From Actinotalea soli (GTDB lineage Bacteria; Actinomycetota; Actinomycetes; Actinomycetales; Cellulomonadaceae), in assembly GCF_017565425.1 (NCBI RefSeq), contig NZ_JAGEMK010000001.1, forward strand, positions 248,001 through 312,000: a stretch of DNA of 64,000 bases. The letters are read 5' to 3'. Below are positions 8,133 through 20,012 of this stretch, one piece after another; the first letter of the stretch is position 1; each line of letters starts with the position of its first letter. Under the pieces are notes generated by a model that was not told the DNA's origin, searched no databases, and worked only from the letters and a program-made list of their open reading frames with translations. The position numbers were made by a program, and so were the translations under genes.

Positions 8133-8981
8133 TCAGAGCCGGCAGGCGTGGATCGAGGTGACCAGGATCGCCCGCGCCCCCACGTCGTACAGGGCGTCCA
8201 TGACCCGGTTGGTGTGGTCGCGGCGGACCATGGCGCGCACTGCAGCCCACTCCCGGTTGTGCAGGGGGGAGACCGTGGGCGACTCGAGGCCCGGGGTGAT
8301 CGCGACGGCGGCGTCGACCAGCTCGAGGGGGACGTCGTAGTCCATCAGGACGTACTGGCGCGCGGTCAGCACCCCCTGCAGTCGTCGGGTCAGGACGTCG
8401 AGGCCCACGGGCTGGGGCCCTTCCTCGCGCCGGACGAGCACGGCCTCCGACCGCAGCAGGGGCTCCCCGAAGACCTCGAGCCCGGCAGCGCGCAGGGTCG
8501 AGCCGGTCTCCACGACGTCGGCGATGACGTCGGCGACACCCAGGCGGATCGCGGTCTCCACCGCGCCGTCGAGCCGGACGACCTCCGTGGGTGTCACCCC
8601 CTGGGACCGCAGGTGCTCGGCGACGAGCACCGGGTAGGAGGTCGCGACCCGCAGGCCGTCGATCTGCGAGACCTGGCTCAGGCGGCCCGCCGGGGCCGCG
8701 AAGCGGAAGGTCGAGCCGGCGAAGCCGAGCTCGAGGTGCTCGACGGCCTCGGCCCCCGAGTCGAGAAGCAGGTCTCGGCCCGTGATGCCGGCGTCCACGG
8801 TGCCCTTGCCCACGTAGACGGCGATGTCCCGCGGGCGCAGGAAGAAGAACTCGACGTCGTTGTCGGGGTCGGGCAGGACGAGCTCGCGCGAGTCGCGGCG
8901 CTGGCGGTAGCCCGCCTCACGCAGCATCGCGGCGGCGGGCTCGGACAGGGAGCCCTTGTTGGGGACGGCGATCCTCAGCAC
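8133..8981 (-). CDS. hisG: ATP phosphoribosyltransferase HisG
   Basis: 282 residues, GTG start. First enzyme of histidine synthesis: joins ATP and PRPP. Seen: [15 protein letters not shown] at the N terminus, [16 protein letters not shown] near residue 60, and [19 protein letters not shown] (PRPP-binding loop) near residue 155. The length and the C-terminal extension (from about 210, ending [15 protein letters not shown]) mark the long, hexameric form with an ACT-like regulatory domain for histidine feedback. It lies downstream of hisE, the standard actinobacterial pair, with a 96-base gap. Confidence 0.95.
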   Translation of the reverse strand: MLRIAVPNKGSLSEPAAAMLREAGYRQRRDSRELVLPDPDNDVEFFFLRPRDIAVYVGKGTVDAGITGRDLLLDSGAEAVEHLELGFAGSTFRFAAPAGRLSQVSQIDGLRVATSYPVLVAEHLRSQGVTPTEVVRLDGAVETAIRLGVADVIADVVETGSTLRAAGLEVFGEPLLRSEAVLVRREEGPQPVGLDVLTRRLQGVLTARQYVLMDYDVPLELVDAAVAITPGLESPTVSPLHNREWAAVRAMVRRDHTNRVMDALYDVGARAILVTSIHACRL

Positions 8982-9077
8982 GGTGGCCTCACGGGGTTGG
9001 GTTTCTGCAGGAGGTGGGGGACGGAGCGTGCCGCACGGGCCGGGCGGTGGGCCCGGGATGCGGCGGCGGTCACCGGA

Positions 9078-9341
9078 TCACAGGTGGGCGTAGACGTCCT
9101 CGAGGGTGAGGCCGCGGGCGAGCATCAGCACCTGGAGGTGGTACAGGAGCTGGGAGATCTCCTCGGCGGTGCGCTCCTCCCCCTCGTGCTCGGCGGCCAT
9201 CCAGACCTCGGCGGCCTCCTCGACGACCTTCTTGCCGATCGCATGCACCCCCGCGTCGAGCTGGGCGACGGTCCCCGACCCCTCGGGGCGGGATGCGGCT
9301 TTCTCAGCCAGCTCGGCGAACAACGAGTCGAAGGTCTTCAC
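9078..9341 (-). CDS. hisE: Phosphoribosyl-ATP pyrophosphatase HisE
   Basis: 87 residues, GTG start. All-alpha MazG-like enzyme that hydrolyses phosphoribosyl-ATP to phosphoribosyl-AMP, the step after HisG. Seen: [20 protein letters not shown], then [15 protein letters not shown] with the metal-binding acidic residues, and [26 protein letters not shown] box seven bases before the GTG indicates a leaderless mRNA. hisE-hisG (and probably the PH gene) form one unit separated from ribH by a hairpin. Confidence 0.95.
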   Translation of the reverse strand: MKTFDSLFAELAEKAASRPEGSGTVAQLDAGVHAIGKKVVEEAAEVWMAAEHEGEERTAEEISQLLYHLQVLMLARGLTLEDVYAHL

Positions 9342-9348
9342 GGTCCAG

Positions 9349-9354
9349 AGCCTA
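9349..9354 (-). promoter_or_regulatory. -10 box, leaderless hisE promoter
   Basis: TAGGCT on the minus strand ends seven bases before the hisE GTG, and no ribosome binding site lies between. Confidence 0.45.
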
Positions 9355-9365
9355 GACGCCCGAGC

Positions 9366-9407
9366 CGGGCGGGCCCGTCCTCGTCCAGGAGGCGGAGGGC
9401 CCGCCCG
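9366..9407 (-). terminator. Hairpin terminator after ribH
   Basis: An 11-bp perfect GC stem (arms 9366-9376 and 9397-9407) with a smaller TCCT/AGGA stem in its loop sits between the ribH stop and the hisE promoter. There is no T tract, as is common in high-GC actinobacteria. Confidence 0.6.
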
Positions 9408-9429
9408 TGCGTGGCACGGTGGGGAGGAC

Positions 9430-11206
<1,777 letters not shown>

Positions 11207-11210
<4 letters not shown>

Positions 11211-11890
11211 CGTGCTGGTGCTCCGTCCTGCTGCGAGACCCGCCCGGCCGGGCCGTCCTCGGGCTCGGGGGCGTCGGTGGTGCGGGCGTCGTCCCTGAGC
11301 CGGGCGCCCAGCAGGCGCTCGACGTACTTGGCAACGACGTCGACCTCGAGGTTGACCGGGTCGCCGGGCTCGAGCCGCCCCAGGGTGGTCGCCTCGAGGG
11401 TGGTCGGGATCAGCGAGATGCCGAAGCTCTCCTCGGTCACGCCGGTCACGGTCAGGGACACGCCCGACACGGTGATCGACCCCTTCTCGGCCACGTAGCG
11501 GCCCAGCTCCGCGGGGCACGAGATCACGAGGTCGTCCCAGCGGGGGCCGGGGTCACGGCTCACGAGCCGGCCGACGCCGTCCACGTGGCCCTGGACGAGG
11601 TGGCCGTCGAGCCGGCCGTCGGCCCGCACAGCGCGCTCGAGGTTGACGGCCGCACCGGGCGCGAGGGACCCCAGGGTGCTGCGCCGCAGGGTCTCAGGCA
11701 TGACGTCGGCGGTGAAGGTCGCGTCGACGACCTCCCCGGTGACCGTCAGGCACACGCCGTCGACCGCGATCGAGTCGCCGACGCGGGTGCCCGGGGCGAC
11801 CAGGGGGCCGCGCAGGGTCAGGCGCGCGTCCTGCTCACCCTGCACGACGGCCAGGACGGTGCCGATCTCCTCGACGATGCCGGTGAACAT
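11207..11890 (-). CDS. ribE: Riboflavin synthase alpha subunit
   Basis: 227 residues. Dismutates two lumazines into riboflavin. Two tandem lumazine-binding barrels: MFTGIVEEIGTV...GDSIAVDGVCLTVT...GHLVQGHVDGVG (1-100) and a second copy with GSITVSGVSLTVTGV (about 105-200). A Glu/Asp/Pro tail of about 25 residues follows. Overlaps ribD by one base (TGATG) and ribBA by four. Confidence 0.95.
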
Positions 11891-13029
11891 CAGCTCTCCT
11901 CCGTGGGGATTCGATGGGTCGTGCGGTCAGAAGGCAGAGGACGGGCGACGACGAGGACATCCGGCCCGAGACGCGCGGTGCTGACGGTCTCGAGCCGGAG
12001 CGCCTCGGCGATGGTCGAGATGCCGAGCGGCCCGACGGCTCCGGGTCCGGCCCCGAGCAGCACGGGCGCGAGATAGGCGTGGAGCTCGTCCACCAGCCCC
12101 ACCCGGAGCAGTGCCGAGCTCAGGGTCGGCCCACCCTCGACCAGCAGGTGACGCACCTGCCGCCGACCGAGCTCGTGCAGGGCCTCGGCGACGTCGTGGG
12201 TGGTGAGCTGCACGAGCTCCCCCCCGGGGCCGTGCAGCCTCGCGGTGGCCGGGATCTCACGGGCGCCGAGCACCACGCGCAGCGGCTGATGGGCTCTCAG
12301 GGCGCCGCCCGCGTCGCGCGCCGTGAGGGCGGGGTCGTCGGCGAGGGCGGTCCCCGTCCCGACCGCGATCGCGTCGACCTGGGCACGCACCGCGTGGGCG
12401 TGCTCCCGCGCGGCCCTGGAGGTGATCCACCGGCTGGTCCCGTCCGCGGCTGCGACCCGACCGTCGAGGGTGGCCGCGAGCTTGAGCGTGACCCATGGGC
12501 GGCCGAGGCGCACCGCGTGCAGCCAGGTGCGCAGCAGGTCCTCGCCCTCGTCCCGGAGCACCCCGCCGCGCACCTCGACCCCCGCGGCACGAAGGGTGGC
12601 GGCACCACCGGCGGCAACGGGGTCGGGGTCCTCCACGGCGTGGACGACCTGGCGGACACCGGCAGCCAGCAGCACCTCGGTGCACGGACCTGTCCGTCCG
12701 GTGTGGGAGCACGGCTCGAGGCTGACGACGGCGGTCGCCCCCCGGGTGTCAGCCCCTGCCTCCTGGGCGGCGCGCACGGCAGCGGGCTCGGCGTGAGGCG
12801 TCCCCGCGCCACGGTGCCACCCCTCCCCCAGCACCTGGCCGTCCGGGGAGAGCAGGACGCAGCCCACCCGCGGGTTCGGCCCGTGGGCGGGCCCCCGGCG
12901 AGCCAGCTCGAAGGCGCGGCGCATGCTGGTGGTGAGGTCGGCGGGAGTCCGCCCAGCGGCGGTCTCCTCGGCAGTGCTCGACCGAGCGGCGTCCGGCCCC
13001 GTGGGCCCGCTCTCGCGCGTGCTGTCCAT
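11890..13029 (-). CDS. ribD: Bifunctional riboflavin deaminase/reductase RibD
   Basis: 379 residues. Residues ~35-180 are a cytidine-deaminase-like zinc domain (HAEPAAVRAA and EPCSHTGRTGPC supply the zinc ligands); residues ~185-375 are the NADPH-dependent reductase (WVTLKLAATLDGRVAA, SRWITSRAARE, HLLVEGGPTLSSALL). It acts on the pyrimidine made by GTP cyclohydrolase II. A strong GGAGGT lies eight bases before ATG 13029. First gene of ribD-ribE-ribBA-ribH, directly behind the FMN riboswitch. Confidence 0.95.
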   Translation of the reverse strand: MDSTRESGPTGPDAARSSTAEETAAGRTPADLTTSMRRAFELARRGPAHGPNPRVGCVLLSPDGQVLGEGWHRGAGTPHAEPAAVRAAQEAGADTRGATAVVSLEPCSHTGRTGPCTEVLLAAGVRQVVHAVEDPDPVAAGGAATLRAAGVEVRGGVLRDEGEDLLRTWLHAVRLGRPWVTLKLAATLDGRVAAADGTSRWITSRAAREHAHAVRAQVDAIAVGTGTALADDPALTARDAGGALRAHQPLRVVLGAREIPATARLHGPGGELVQLTTHDVAEALHELGRRQVRHLLVEGGPTLSSALLRVGLVDELHAYLAPVLLGAGPGAVGPLGISTIAEALRLETVSTARLGPDVLVVARPLPSDRTTHRIPTEES

Positions 13030-13074
13030 GCGTGCCCACCTCCGGTCGCTCAGGGCTCCGGGGTCGCACGACGG

Positions 13075-13093
13075 GACGTCGCGACACGACGTC
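13075..13093 (-). promoter_or_regulatory. Hairpin in the ribD leader, candidate expression platform
   Basis: Between the riboswitch and ribD, a 7-bp stem (GACGTCG / CGACGTC) with a 5-base loop overlaps an alternative stem (CGCGAC / GTCGCG). The two cannot form together. There is no T tract. Confidence 0.35.
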
Positions 13094-13131
13094 GCGTCGG
13101 CGCGGGCTCGACGGCCTGCACGACGGACGCC

Positions 13132-13270
13132 ACGTGCTTCCTCCCATCCGGACTTTCACCGTCGGTCCTGGAGTTCCACCAGGTCAACCGGTCCTGACGC
13201 CGTGAGGCGCCGTGGACCGGGTCGCGGACTGTCACCGCCGGCTCGGACTTTCACCGACCCCGGAGCACGT
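13132..13270 (-). promoter_or_regulatory. FMN riboswitch (RFN element) controlling ribD
   Basis: On the minus strand the conserved blocks of the RFN element appear in order: GGTCGGTGAAAGTCCG, GGCGGTGACAGTCCG, TTGACCTGGTGGAACTCCAG and ACGGTGAAAGTCCGGATGGG. The ends pair as helix P1 (ACGTGCT at 13264-13270 with AGCACGT at 13132-13138). FMN binding is known to reduce riboflavin gene expression in this family. It lies 102 bases before ribD and 46 after the rpe stop. Confidence 0.95.
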
Positions 13271-13316
13271 ACGTGTTCTGCGCCAAGTCTGCCACAGCGC
13301 TCCTGCGCGCACGGAC

Positions 13317-13985
13317 CTACCGGTGCGTGTGCGCGTCCCGAGCCCTCTGACGCAGCTCGTCGATCGCCGTGGCGGCGTCCTCGGCCCCGTACACGGCCGA
13401 GCCCGCGACGAAGACGTTGGCGCCGGCCTCGGCGGCCCTCTCGACGGTCTCGGCGGAGATGCCGCCGTCGACCTGCACCCACACGTCGAGCCCGGCCTCG
13501 GTGATCGCCTGGCGGGTCCGACGGATCTTGGGCAGGGTCGCGTCGAGGAACGACTGGCCGCCGAAGCCGGGCTCCACGGTCATCACCAGGAGCATGTCGA
13601 GCTCGGGGAGCAGGTCGACGAAGGGCTCGACGGGGGTCGCCGGACGCAGGGCCATCCCGGCCCGTGCTCCGAGTCCTCGCAGCTCCCGGGCCAGCCGGAC
13701 CGGCGCCTGGGCGGCCTCGGCGTGGAAGGTGACCGAGGCTGCGCCCGCCTCGGCGAACCCGGGAGCCCACCTGTCGGGGTCCTCGATCATGAGGTGGGTG
13801 TCGATCGGCACCGGCGACACCTGGACGAGCCGCTCGACCACCGGCAGACCGAGGGTCAGGTTCGGCACGAAGTGGTTGTCCATGACGTCGACGTGGGCGT
13901 AGTCGGCCGTGCTGATCCGGCCGAGCTCCCCGGCCAGGTCGGAGAAGTCGGAGGCGAGGATGCTCGGCGAGACGAGGATGTCCAT
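13317..13985 (-). CDS. rpe: Ribulose-phosphate 3-epimerase
   Basis: 222 residues. Interconverts ribulose-5-phosphate and xylulose-5-phosphate in the pentose phosphate pathway. Seen: [31 protein letters not shown] with metal His and Asp residues, [27 protein letters not shown], and [12 protein letters not shown]. The ATG at 13985 (MDILVSPS) is four bases after the rsmB stop; the open frame extends upstream only as an rsmB shadow. Ribulose-5-phosphate is also a precursor for RibBA, which may explain the position before the rib operon. Confidence 0.95.
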   Translation of the reverse strand: MDILVSPSILASDFSDLAGELGRISTADYAHVDVMDNHFVPNLTLGLPVVERLVQVSPVPIDTHLMIEDPDRWAPGFAEAGAASVTFHAEAAQAPVRLARELRGLGARAGMALRPATPVEPFVDLLPELDMLLVMTVEPGFGGQSFLDATLPKIRRTRQAITEAGLDVWVQVDGGISAETVERAAEAGANVFVAGSAVYGAEDAATAIDELRQRARDAHTHR

Positions 13986-13989
13986 GGGG

Positions 13990-15495
13990 TCAGTCTCCCG
14001 CGCCGGTGGTCGTCCCGTCCTGAGGACGGCGTCGCAGCAGCGCGAGGAACATCGCATCCGTCCCGTGCACGTGGGGCCACAGCTGGACGTGGGGCCCGGG
14101 GCCGAGCGGCAGGTCGTCTCCGGCGACAGCACGCACCGCGTCGCGCGCGTCGAGCTGGTCGACGTCGGTGCGGCGCCGGAGCACGTCACGGACGACGAGC
14201 GTGGTCTCTGCGACGTGCGGCGAGCAGGTGACGTAGGCGACGACGCCGCCGGGGCGCACGGCGTCGAGAGCAGCTCCGAGGAGGTCTCGCTGCAGGGCGC
14301 TGAGTGGGCCGAGGTCCGAGGGCTGCCGGCGCCACCGGGACTCGGGCCGACGGCGCAGCGCGCCCAGGCCCGTGCAGGGCGCGTCGACCAGCACCCGGTC
14401 GAAGGTCGCCGGGAGCTCCTCACCCAGGGTGCGTCCGTCGCCGAGGCGGACCTCGACCGTGCCGGGCGGCACCGCCTGGACGCTCCGCTCGACCAGCCGC
14501 ACGCGGTGCGGCTGGAGCTCGTTGGCCAGGACCGTGGCACCCTGCCCGGCCGCGATCGCGCCGAGCAGGGCAGCCTTGCCCCCGGGACCCGCGCACAGGT
14601 CGAGCCACCGTCCCCCGTCCCGGTCGACGGGGACCTGAGCCAGGGCGAGGGTGACGAGCTGAGAGCCCTCGTCCTGGACACCGACGGTGCCCTCCGTGAC
14701 GCCGGGCACCGCGGTGGGGTCCCCGCGGTCGAGGACGGCCGCGGTGGGTGTCCAGCGTCCGGCGACCGCCTCGGAGCCGGCCACGACCTCGTCGCGGTCC
14801 GCGAGCCCCGGCCGGGCGACCAGGGTCACGGCCGGGGCCGCGTTGTCCGCCTCGAGCAGGGCCTCGAGCTCCTCGGGTGCACGCTCGTCGGCCACGAGGG
14901 CCTGCCGCAGGCCACGGGCCACCCATGCCGGGTGGCTGTGCTGCAGCGCGAGACGCTCGACGGGGTCCTCGAGCGTCGCGCCGATCCGCTCGAGCCACTC
15001 CTCGACGGGGGTCGCGCCGATGCTGCGCAGGACGGCGTTGACGAACTGCGAGGCGCCGACCCCCGACCGGGAACGGGCCAGCCCGACCGTCTCGGAGACA
15101 GCGGCGTGCGCCGGGACCCTCATGCCGAGCAGCTGGTGAGCACCGAGCCTGAGCAGGTCCAGGACAGGCGGGTCGATCCGCTCGGTGGGGCGCTGGGCAG
15201 CGAGCTCGATCACGGCGTCGTACCGGGCCTGGAGGCGCAGCGTCCCGTAGGCGAGCTCGGTGGCGAACCCCGCGTCACGCCCCCGGATCCCCCGGGACCG
15301 GAGCATCGGGGGCAGCACGAGGTTGGCGTAGGCGTCCGAGGCCGCGACCTCGCCCAGCACGTCGAGGGCCGCGGTGCGCGCGGGATCGCCCGTGCGGCGT
15401 CGCTCGGCGGGGGTTTGGGCAGTCCGTGCCGCACGGCCACCGGCACGTGCAGGTCCCCGTTCGCGGCCGCGCTGGTCGCGCCGGTCCCCCGTCAC
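13990..15495 (-). CDS. rsmB: 16S rRNA (cytosine-967-C5) methyltransferase RsmB
   Basis: 501 residues, GTG start overlapping the fmt stop (GTGA). An N-terminal basic tail is followed by a NusB-like all-helical domain (about 45-185, [20 protein letters not shown]) and a Rossmann SAM-methyltransferase domain (about 270-495). Motifs: [16 protein letters not shown] (SAM loop), [19 protein letters not shown] (first cysteine and PC motif) and [13 protein letters not shown] with the catalytic cysteine (TCS). Cooperates with ribosome assembly. Confidence 0.93.
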   Translation of the reverse strand: MTGDRRDQRGRERGPARAGGRAARTAQTPAERRRTGDPARTAALDVLGEVAASDAYANLVLPPMLRSRGIRGRDAGFATELAYGTLRLQARYDAVIELAAQRPTERIDPPVLDLLRLGAHQLLGMRVPAHAAVSETVGLARSRSGVGASQFVNAVLRSIGATPVEEWLERIGATLEDPVERLALQHSHPAWVARGLRQALVADERAPEELEALLEADNAAPAVTLVARPGLADRDEVVAGSEAVAGRWTPTAAVLDRGDPTAVPGVTEGTVGVQDEGSQLVTLALAQVPVDRDGGRWLDLCAGPGGKAALLGAIAAGQGATVLANELQPHRVRLVERSVQAVPPGTVEVRLGDGRTLGEELPATFDRVLVDAPCTGLGALRRRPESRWRRQPSDLGPLSALQRDLLGAALDAVRPGGVVAYVTCSPHVAETTLVVRDVLRRRTDVDQLDARDAVRAVAGDDLPLGPGPHVQLWPHVHGTDAMFLALLRRRPQDGTTTGAGD

Positions 15496-16424
15496 GAGCC
15501 CAGCCTCGCGGCCGAGGCGAGCCGCGCGCCGCGGGCCCAGTCGGTGGCGGCCATCATCCGTCGGCCCGCCGGTGCGACCTCGCCGAGGGCCACCGCGTGG
15601 GTCGCCGTCCCGACGAGGACCTCGGAGCGCTCGACGCGCACCTCCCCCGGCTCGAGATCGGTGACCTCGGGCCGCGGGCGCACGGGACCGAGCTTGAGTC
15701 GCGTACCGGCCGGGTCGGTCGTCCACGCCCCGGGGGCGGGGGTGCAGGCGCGGGCGCGTCGATCGACGGCCAGGGCGGGCTGCTCCCACCGCAGGCGCCC
15801 GTCCTCGGTGGTCAGCCGTGGTGCGTGACTGACCCCTTCGGTCGTCTGGGGCACGGGGACCAGGCTCCCGGTGGCGAGACCGTCGAGGGTCGCGGTCAGC
15901 AGCCCGGCCCCCGCGGCGGCGAGGCGGTCGAGCAGGTCCCCCGCGGTGTCGGTGGGCAGCACCCTCTCGGTGAGGGTGCCCAGCACGGGACCGGTGTCCA
16001 GGCCCTCCTCGATGCGGAAGGTCGTGGCTCCGGTGACCTCGTCGCCCGCGAGCAGCGCGTGCTGGACCGGTGCGGCCCCGCGCCAGGCGGGCAGGACGGA
16101 GAAGTGCAGGTTGATCCAGCCGTGGGTCGGCAGGTCGAGCAGGTTCGGCGGGATCAGCCCGCCGTAGGCCACCACCGGTGCGCAGTCCACCGCGAGCTCG
16201 CGGAGCCGCGGGGGCACGCCCTCCGCACGCAGGCTCGTCGGCGTGAGGACCGGGAGGCCGGCCTCGAGGGCTCGCTCCTTGACGGGGCTCGCGGCGAGTC
16301 GACGGCCGCGACCGGCGGGGGCGTCCGGCCGGGTCAGCACCGCGACGACCTCGTGCTCGGAGTCGAGAAGGGCGTCGAGGGCCGGGAGGGCGACCTCTGG
16401 GGTCCCGGCGAAGAGCAGGCGCAT
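15492..16424 (-). CDS. fmt: Methionyl-tRNA formyltransferase
   Basis: 310 residues. Formylates initiator Met-tRNA using 10-formyl-THF. Seen: [20 protein letters not shown], the catalytic set [20 protein letters not shown] (Asn and His) with Asp in GLDTGPVLG, and a C-terminal OB-fold (from about 205) for tRNA binding. The ATG follows a TAGGAT box by six bases, so a leaderless transcript from its own promoter is likely although priA lies only 41 bases upstream. Confidence 0.95.
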   Translation of the reverse strand: MRLLFAGTPEVALPALDALLDSEHEVVAVLTRPDAPAGRGRRLAASPVKERALEAGLPVLTPTSLRAEGVPPRLRELAVDCAPVVAYGGLIPPNLLDLPTHGWINLHFSVLPAWRGAAPVQHALLAGDEVTGATTFRIEEGLDTGPVLGTLTERVLPTDTAGDLLDRLAAAGAGLLTATLDGLATGSLVPVPQTTEGVSHAPRLTTEDGRLRWEQPALAVDRRARACTPAPGAWTTDPAGTRLKLGPVRPRPEVTDLEPGEVRVERSEVLVGTATHAVALGEVAPAGRRMMAATDWARGARLASAARLGS

Positions 16425-16430
16425 CCGACG

Positions 16431-16436
16431 ATCCTA
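16431..16436 (-). promoter_or_regulatory. -10 box, leaderless fmt promoter
   Basis: TAGGAT on the minus strand ends six bases before the fmt ATG in the 41-base gap after priA. Confidence 0.5.
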
Positions 16437-16465
16437 GGCCGCGTGGCCGGCCGGGCCTGCCGGGG

Positions 16466-18655
16466 TCACAAGATCTCGGTCGGTTCGACCCGGAGCCGGA
16501 CCGCGCCCGGCTCCCGGCGTGCGCTGCGCGTGGCCACCGCGGCAGCCAGGGCAGCCGTGACCTGCGGGGCGAGCGTCCAGGGTGAGCGCACCAGGGCACG
16601 GACCGGACGTTCCTGCTCCGGGTCCAGCACCGGGGTCCGGTCCACCTCCCCCGCGTGGCTCGGCTCGTGGACGTGCGGGCCCAGGACTGTGACCTCGGGG
16701 GGCAGCGCGAGGCCCTTGACGAACCCCTCGACCGCGTGGCGCGGGCCGTCGACCGCGACCATGTGCACCGCCGGGGGCAGGGAGAGCTCGGTGCGCTCGG
16801 CCAGCTCTCGCTCGGCCAGTCCCACCGGGTCCCAGCGCACGAGGGCCTGGGTGGGCACCGGGGCGCCGTCGCCGACCAGGACGACGACCCCTCCCTCGGG
16901 CGCCGGCCGCACCAGGGCGGCAGCCCCGATCCACGTGCGCAGCCCCTGCTCGGCCACGTCGAGGGCAGGGCGGTTGGTCACGACGGCGGCATCGAGCAGT
17001 ACCGCGGCAACGTAGCCCTCGCTCGCCCTCGGCTCGGCCCCTGGGGTCGCGACGACCAGGGCCGGACGGGGCCCGACCGCCGCGACCACCCCCGCCGTGG
17101 TGCCGGCCCCCGAGCTGACGACCGGCACCCCCGGGAAGGCGCGGCCCAGCTCCTCGGCGGTGCGTCCTGACCCCACGCGGACCGAACGCAGGTCCGCTGC
17201 CCCGCACTCCTCGCACCGCCATGCGCCGGCCAGGTGCCCGCACCATCGGCACTGGGGCGGTCCACCACGCTCGTCCACCGCGAGCGGGCCGTGGCAGGCG
17301 GAGCACCGGGCCAGGGTGCGGCACCGGGAGCAGGCGACGCTCGGCAGGTAGCCCGCTCGCGGCACCTGCACGAGCACGGGGCCCCGCTCGAGCCCCGCAC
17401 GGATCACCCGCCAGGCCGCACTGGGGAGGCGGGCTGCCGCCCCGGCGCCCTCGGCCGCGAGCTCCGTGCTCGTCAGGGCACGGACCCGCGGTGCACGACG
17501 CCGGACGACCTCGCGCGGCGCCACGAGCGGATGGGCCCACCCGGCAGCGACCCAGCGTTGGACCACCGAGGAGCGGACGTGGCCGCCGACGAGCAGAGCG
17601 GCCCCCTCGAGGGTGCTGCGCAGCGCCAGGACCTCGCGCACATGGGGGTAGGGGGCCCGTGGCTCGGCGTGCAGAGGATCGGCCTCGTCCCAGCACACCA
17701 CCAGGCCGAGGTCGCGGACCGGGGCGAAGGCGGCCGCGCGGGTGCCGATCACGACCTGGGCCGCTCCGCGTGAGCACGCCAGGAAGGCCCGGTAGCGCGC
17801 GGACGGACCGTCGTCGGCCACCAGACGGACCCATCCGCCCTGCTCACCGCGCTGCCACGGCGTCAGACCGTTCGCCTCGAACGCCTGCTCGAGGACGGTC
17901 ACGTCAGCCAGCGAGGGCACCACCAGGAGGGCACCGCGGCCACCGGCGATCGCGGCGGTCACGACCTCGACCAGCTCGGCGGCCCAGCCGGTGCCCGAGG
18001 ACGAGGGCAGAGCGGTCCACACGGCACGCGGCGCCTCTCCTGCGGCGACGCGACGCAGGAACGCGGGGCCACCGGTGTACGCCTCCCACGGCGAGACCGG
18101 GCCGGTGGACACGCTCTGGTGGCGGGTCCCGGGCGAGGACTCCTGCCCGTGGGCGGCGGGCCGGTCCTCAGCGGTCGCCGCCGTGCGCGTCTGCCCCCCG
18201 GCGGCCCACGCCTCCTGCTCGGTCCGGGCGTGCCGCGGCGGCACGGCGAGCCGGAGGACGTCGGACCGGGTCCCCGCGTAGCGCCGCGCGACCGCGTCCA
18301 CGAGCTCGCGGACCCGGGGAGTGAGGACGACCTCGGCCGACACGACCTTCCGCAGCGACGCCAGCTCCCCGTCGTGCTCGGCCTCGTCGCGGCGCTCGAG
18401 GACCAGGCCGTCGACGTCCTGGTGACCGAAGCGCACCTTGACCCGGGTACCCGGCTGCGCGGCCTCGTCCAGCGAGGCCGGGACTGCGTAGTCGAAGGCG
18501 TGGTCGAGGTGGGGCTGCGGCCTGTCGATCGCGACCGAGGCGACCGGTCGAGCGGCGGCGAGCGGCCCGGTGGCCCGGGGTCGCGTCCGGCGGGTTTTCG
18601 GTGCGGGCAGACCAGCCAGGGTCGGCTGGTCCTCCGTCCCGCTCCCCTCGCTCAC
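16466..18655 (-). CDS. priA: Primosomal protein N' (PriA) with degenerate ATP site
   Basis: 729 residues. Replication-restart protein. An N-terminal 3'-DNA-binding domain (about 35-140), an Ala/Gly/Thr-rich spacer near 150-190, and a helicase-like region follow. The family Walker A (GVTGSGKT) is replaced by LPSSSGTGWA near residue 222, and the DEAH box reads WDEADPL, so ATP hydrolysis is doubtful; this loss is known for actinobacterial PriA. The zinc-binding insert is intact (CSRCRTLARCSACHG ... CRWCG ... CEECG, about 435-485). Lies between metK and fmt. Confidence 0.9.
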   Translation of the reverse strand: MSEGSGTEDQPTLAGLPAPKTRRTRPRATGPLAAARPVASVAIDRPQPHLDHAFDYAVPASLDEAAQPGTRVKVRFGHQDVDGLVLERRDEAEHDGELASLRKVVSAEVVLTPRVRELVDAVARRYAGTRSDVLRLAVPPRHARTEQEAWAAGGQTRTAATAEDRPAAHGQESSPGTRHQSVSTGPVSPWEAYTGGPAFLRRVAAGEAPRAVWTALPSSSGTGWAAELVEVVTAAIAGGRGALLVVPSLADVTVLEQAFEANGLTPWQRGEQGGWVRLVADDGPSARYRAFLACSRGAAQVVIGTRAAAFAPVRDLGLVVCWDEADPLHAEPRAPYPHVREVLALRSTLEGAALLVGGHVRSSVVQRWVAAGWAHPLVAPREVVRRRAPRVRALTSTELAAEGAGAAARLPSAAWRVIRAGLERGPVLVQVPRAGYLPSVACSRCRTLARCSACHGPLAVDERGGPPQCRWCGHLAGAWRCEECGAADLRSVRVGSGRTAEELGRAFPGVPVVSSGAGTTAGVVAAVGPRPALVVATPGAEPRASEGYVAAVLLDAAVVTNRPALDVAEQGLRTWIGAAALVRPAPEGGVVVLVGDGAPVPTQALVRWDPVGLAERELAERTELSLPPAVHMVAVDGPRHAVEGFVKGLALPPEVTVLGPHVHEPSHAGEVDRTPVLDPEQERPVRALVRSPWTLAPQVTAALAAAVATRSARREPGAVRLRVEPTEIL

Positions 18656-18739
18656 GGCGTCATCCCATCACGTCGCGCCGACACACGGTCCTGGCCGGGC
18701 GCACGCCGTGCCCGTCCGCCCAGACCTCGGTCGAGGGGG

Positions 18740-19942
<1,203 letters not shown>

Positions 19943-19948
19943 CGGCAC

Positions 19949-19954
19949 AGCCTA
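19949..19954 (-). promoter_or_regulatory. -10 box, leaderless metK promoter
   Basis: TAGGCT on the minus strand ends six bases before the metK ATG at 19942. It decides the start: the GTG six bases upstream would lie directly against the box. Confidence 0.5.
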
Positions 19955-20012
19955 GCCAGGACCCGTGGGATCGCCCCGGCGTCCGCAGGGTGAACCGTGG
20001 GCGGGCGAGGGC

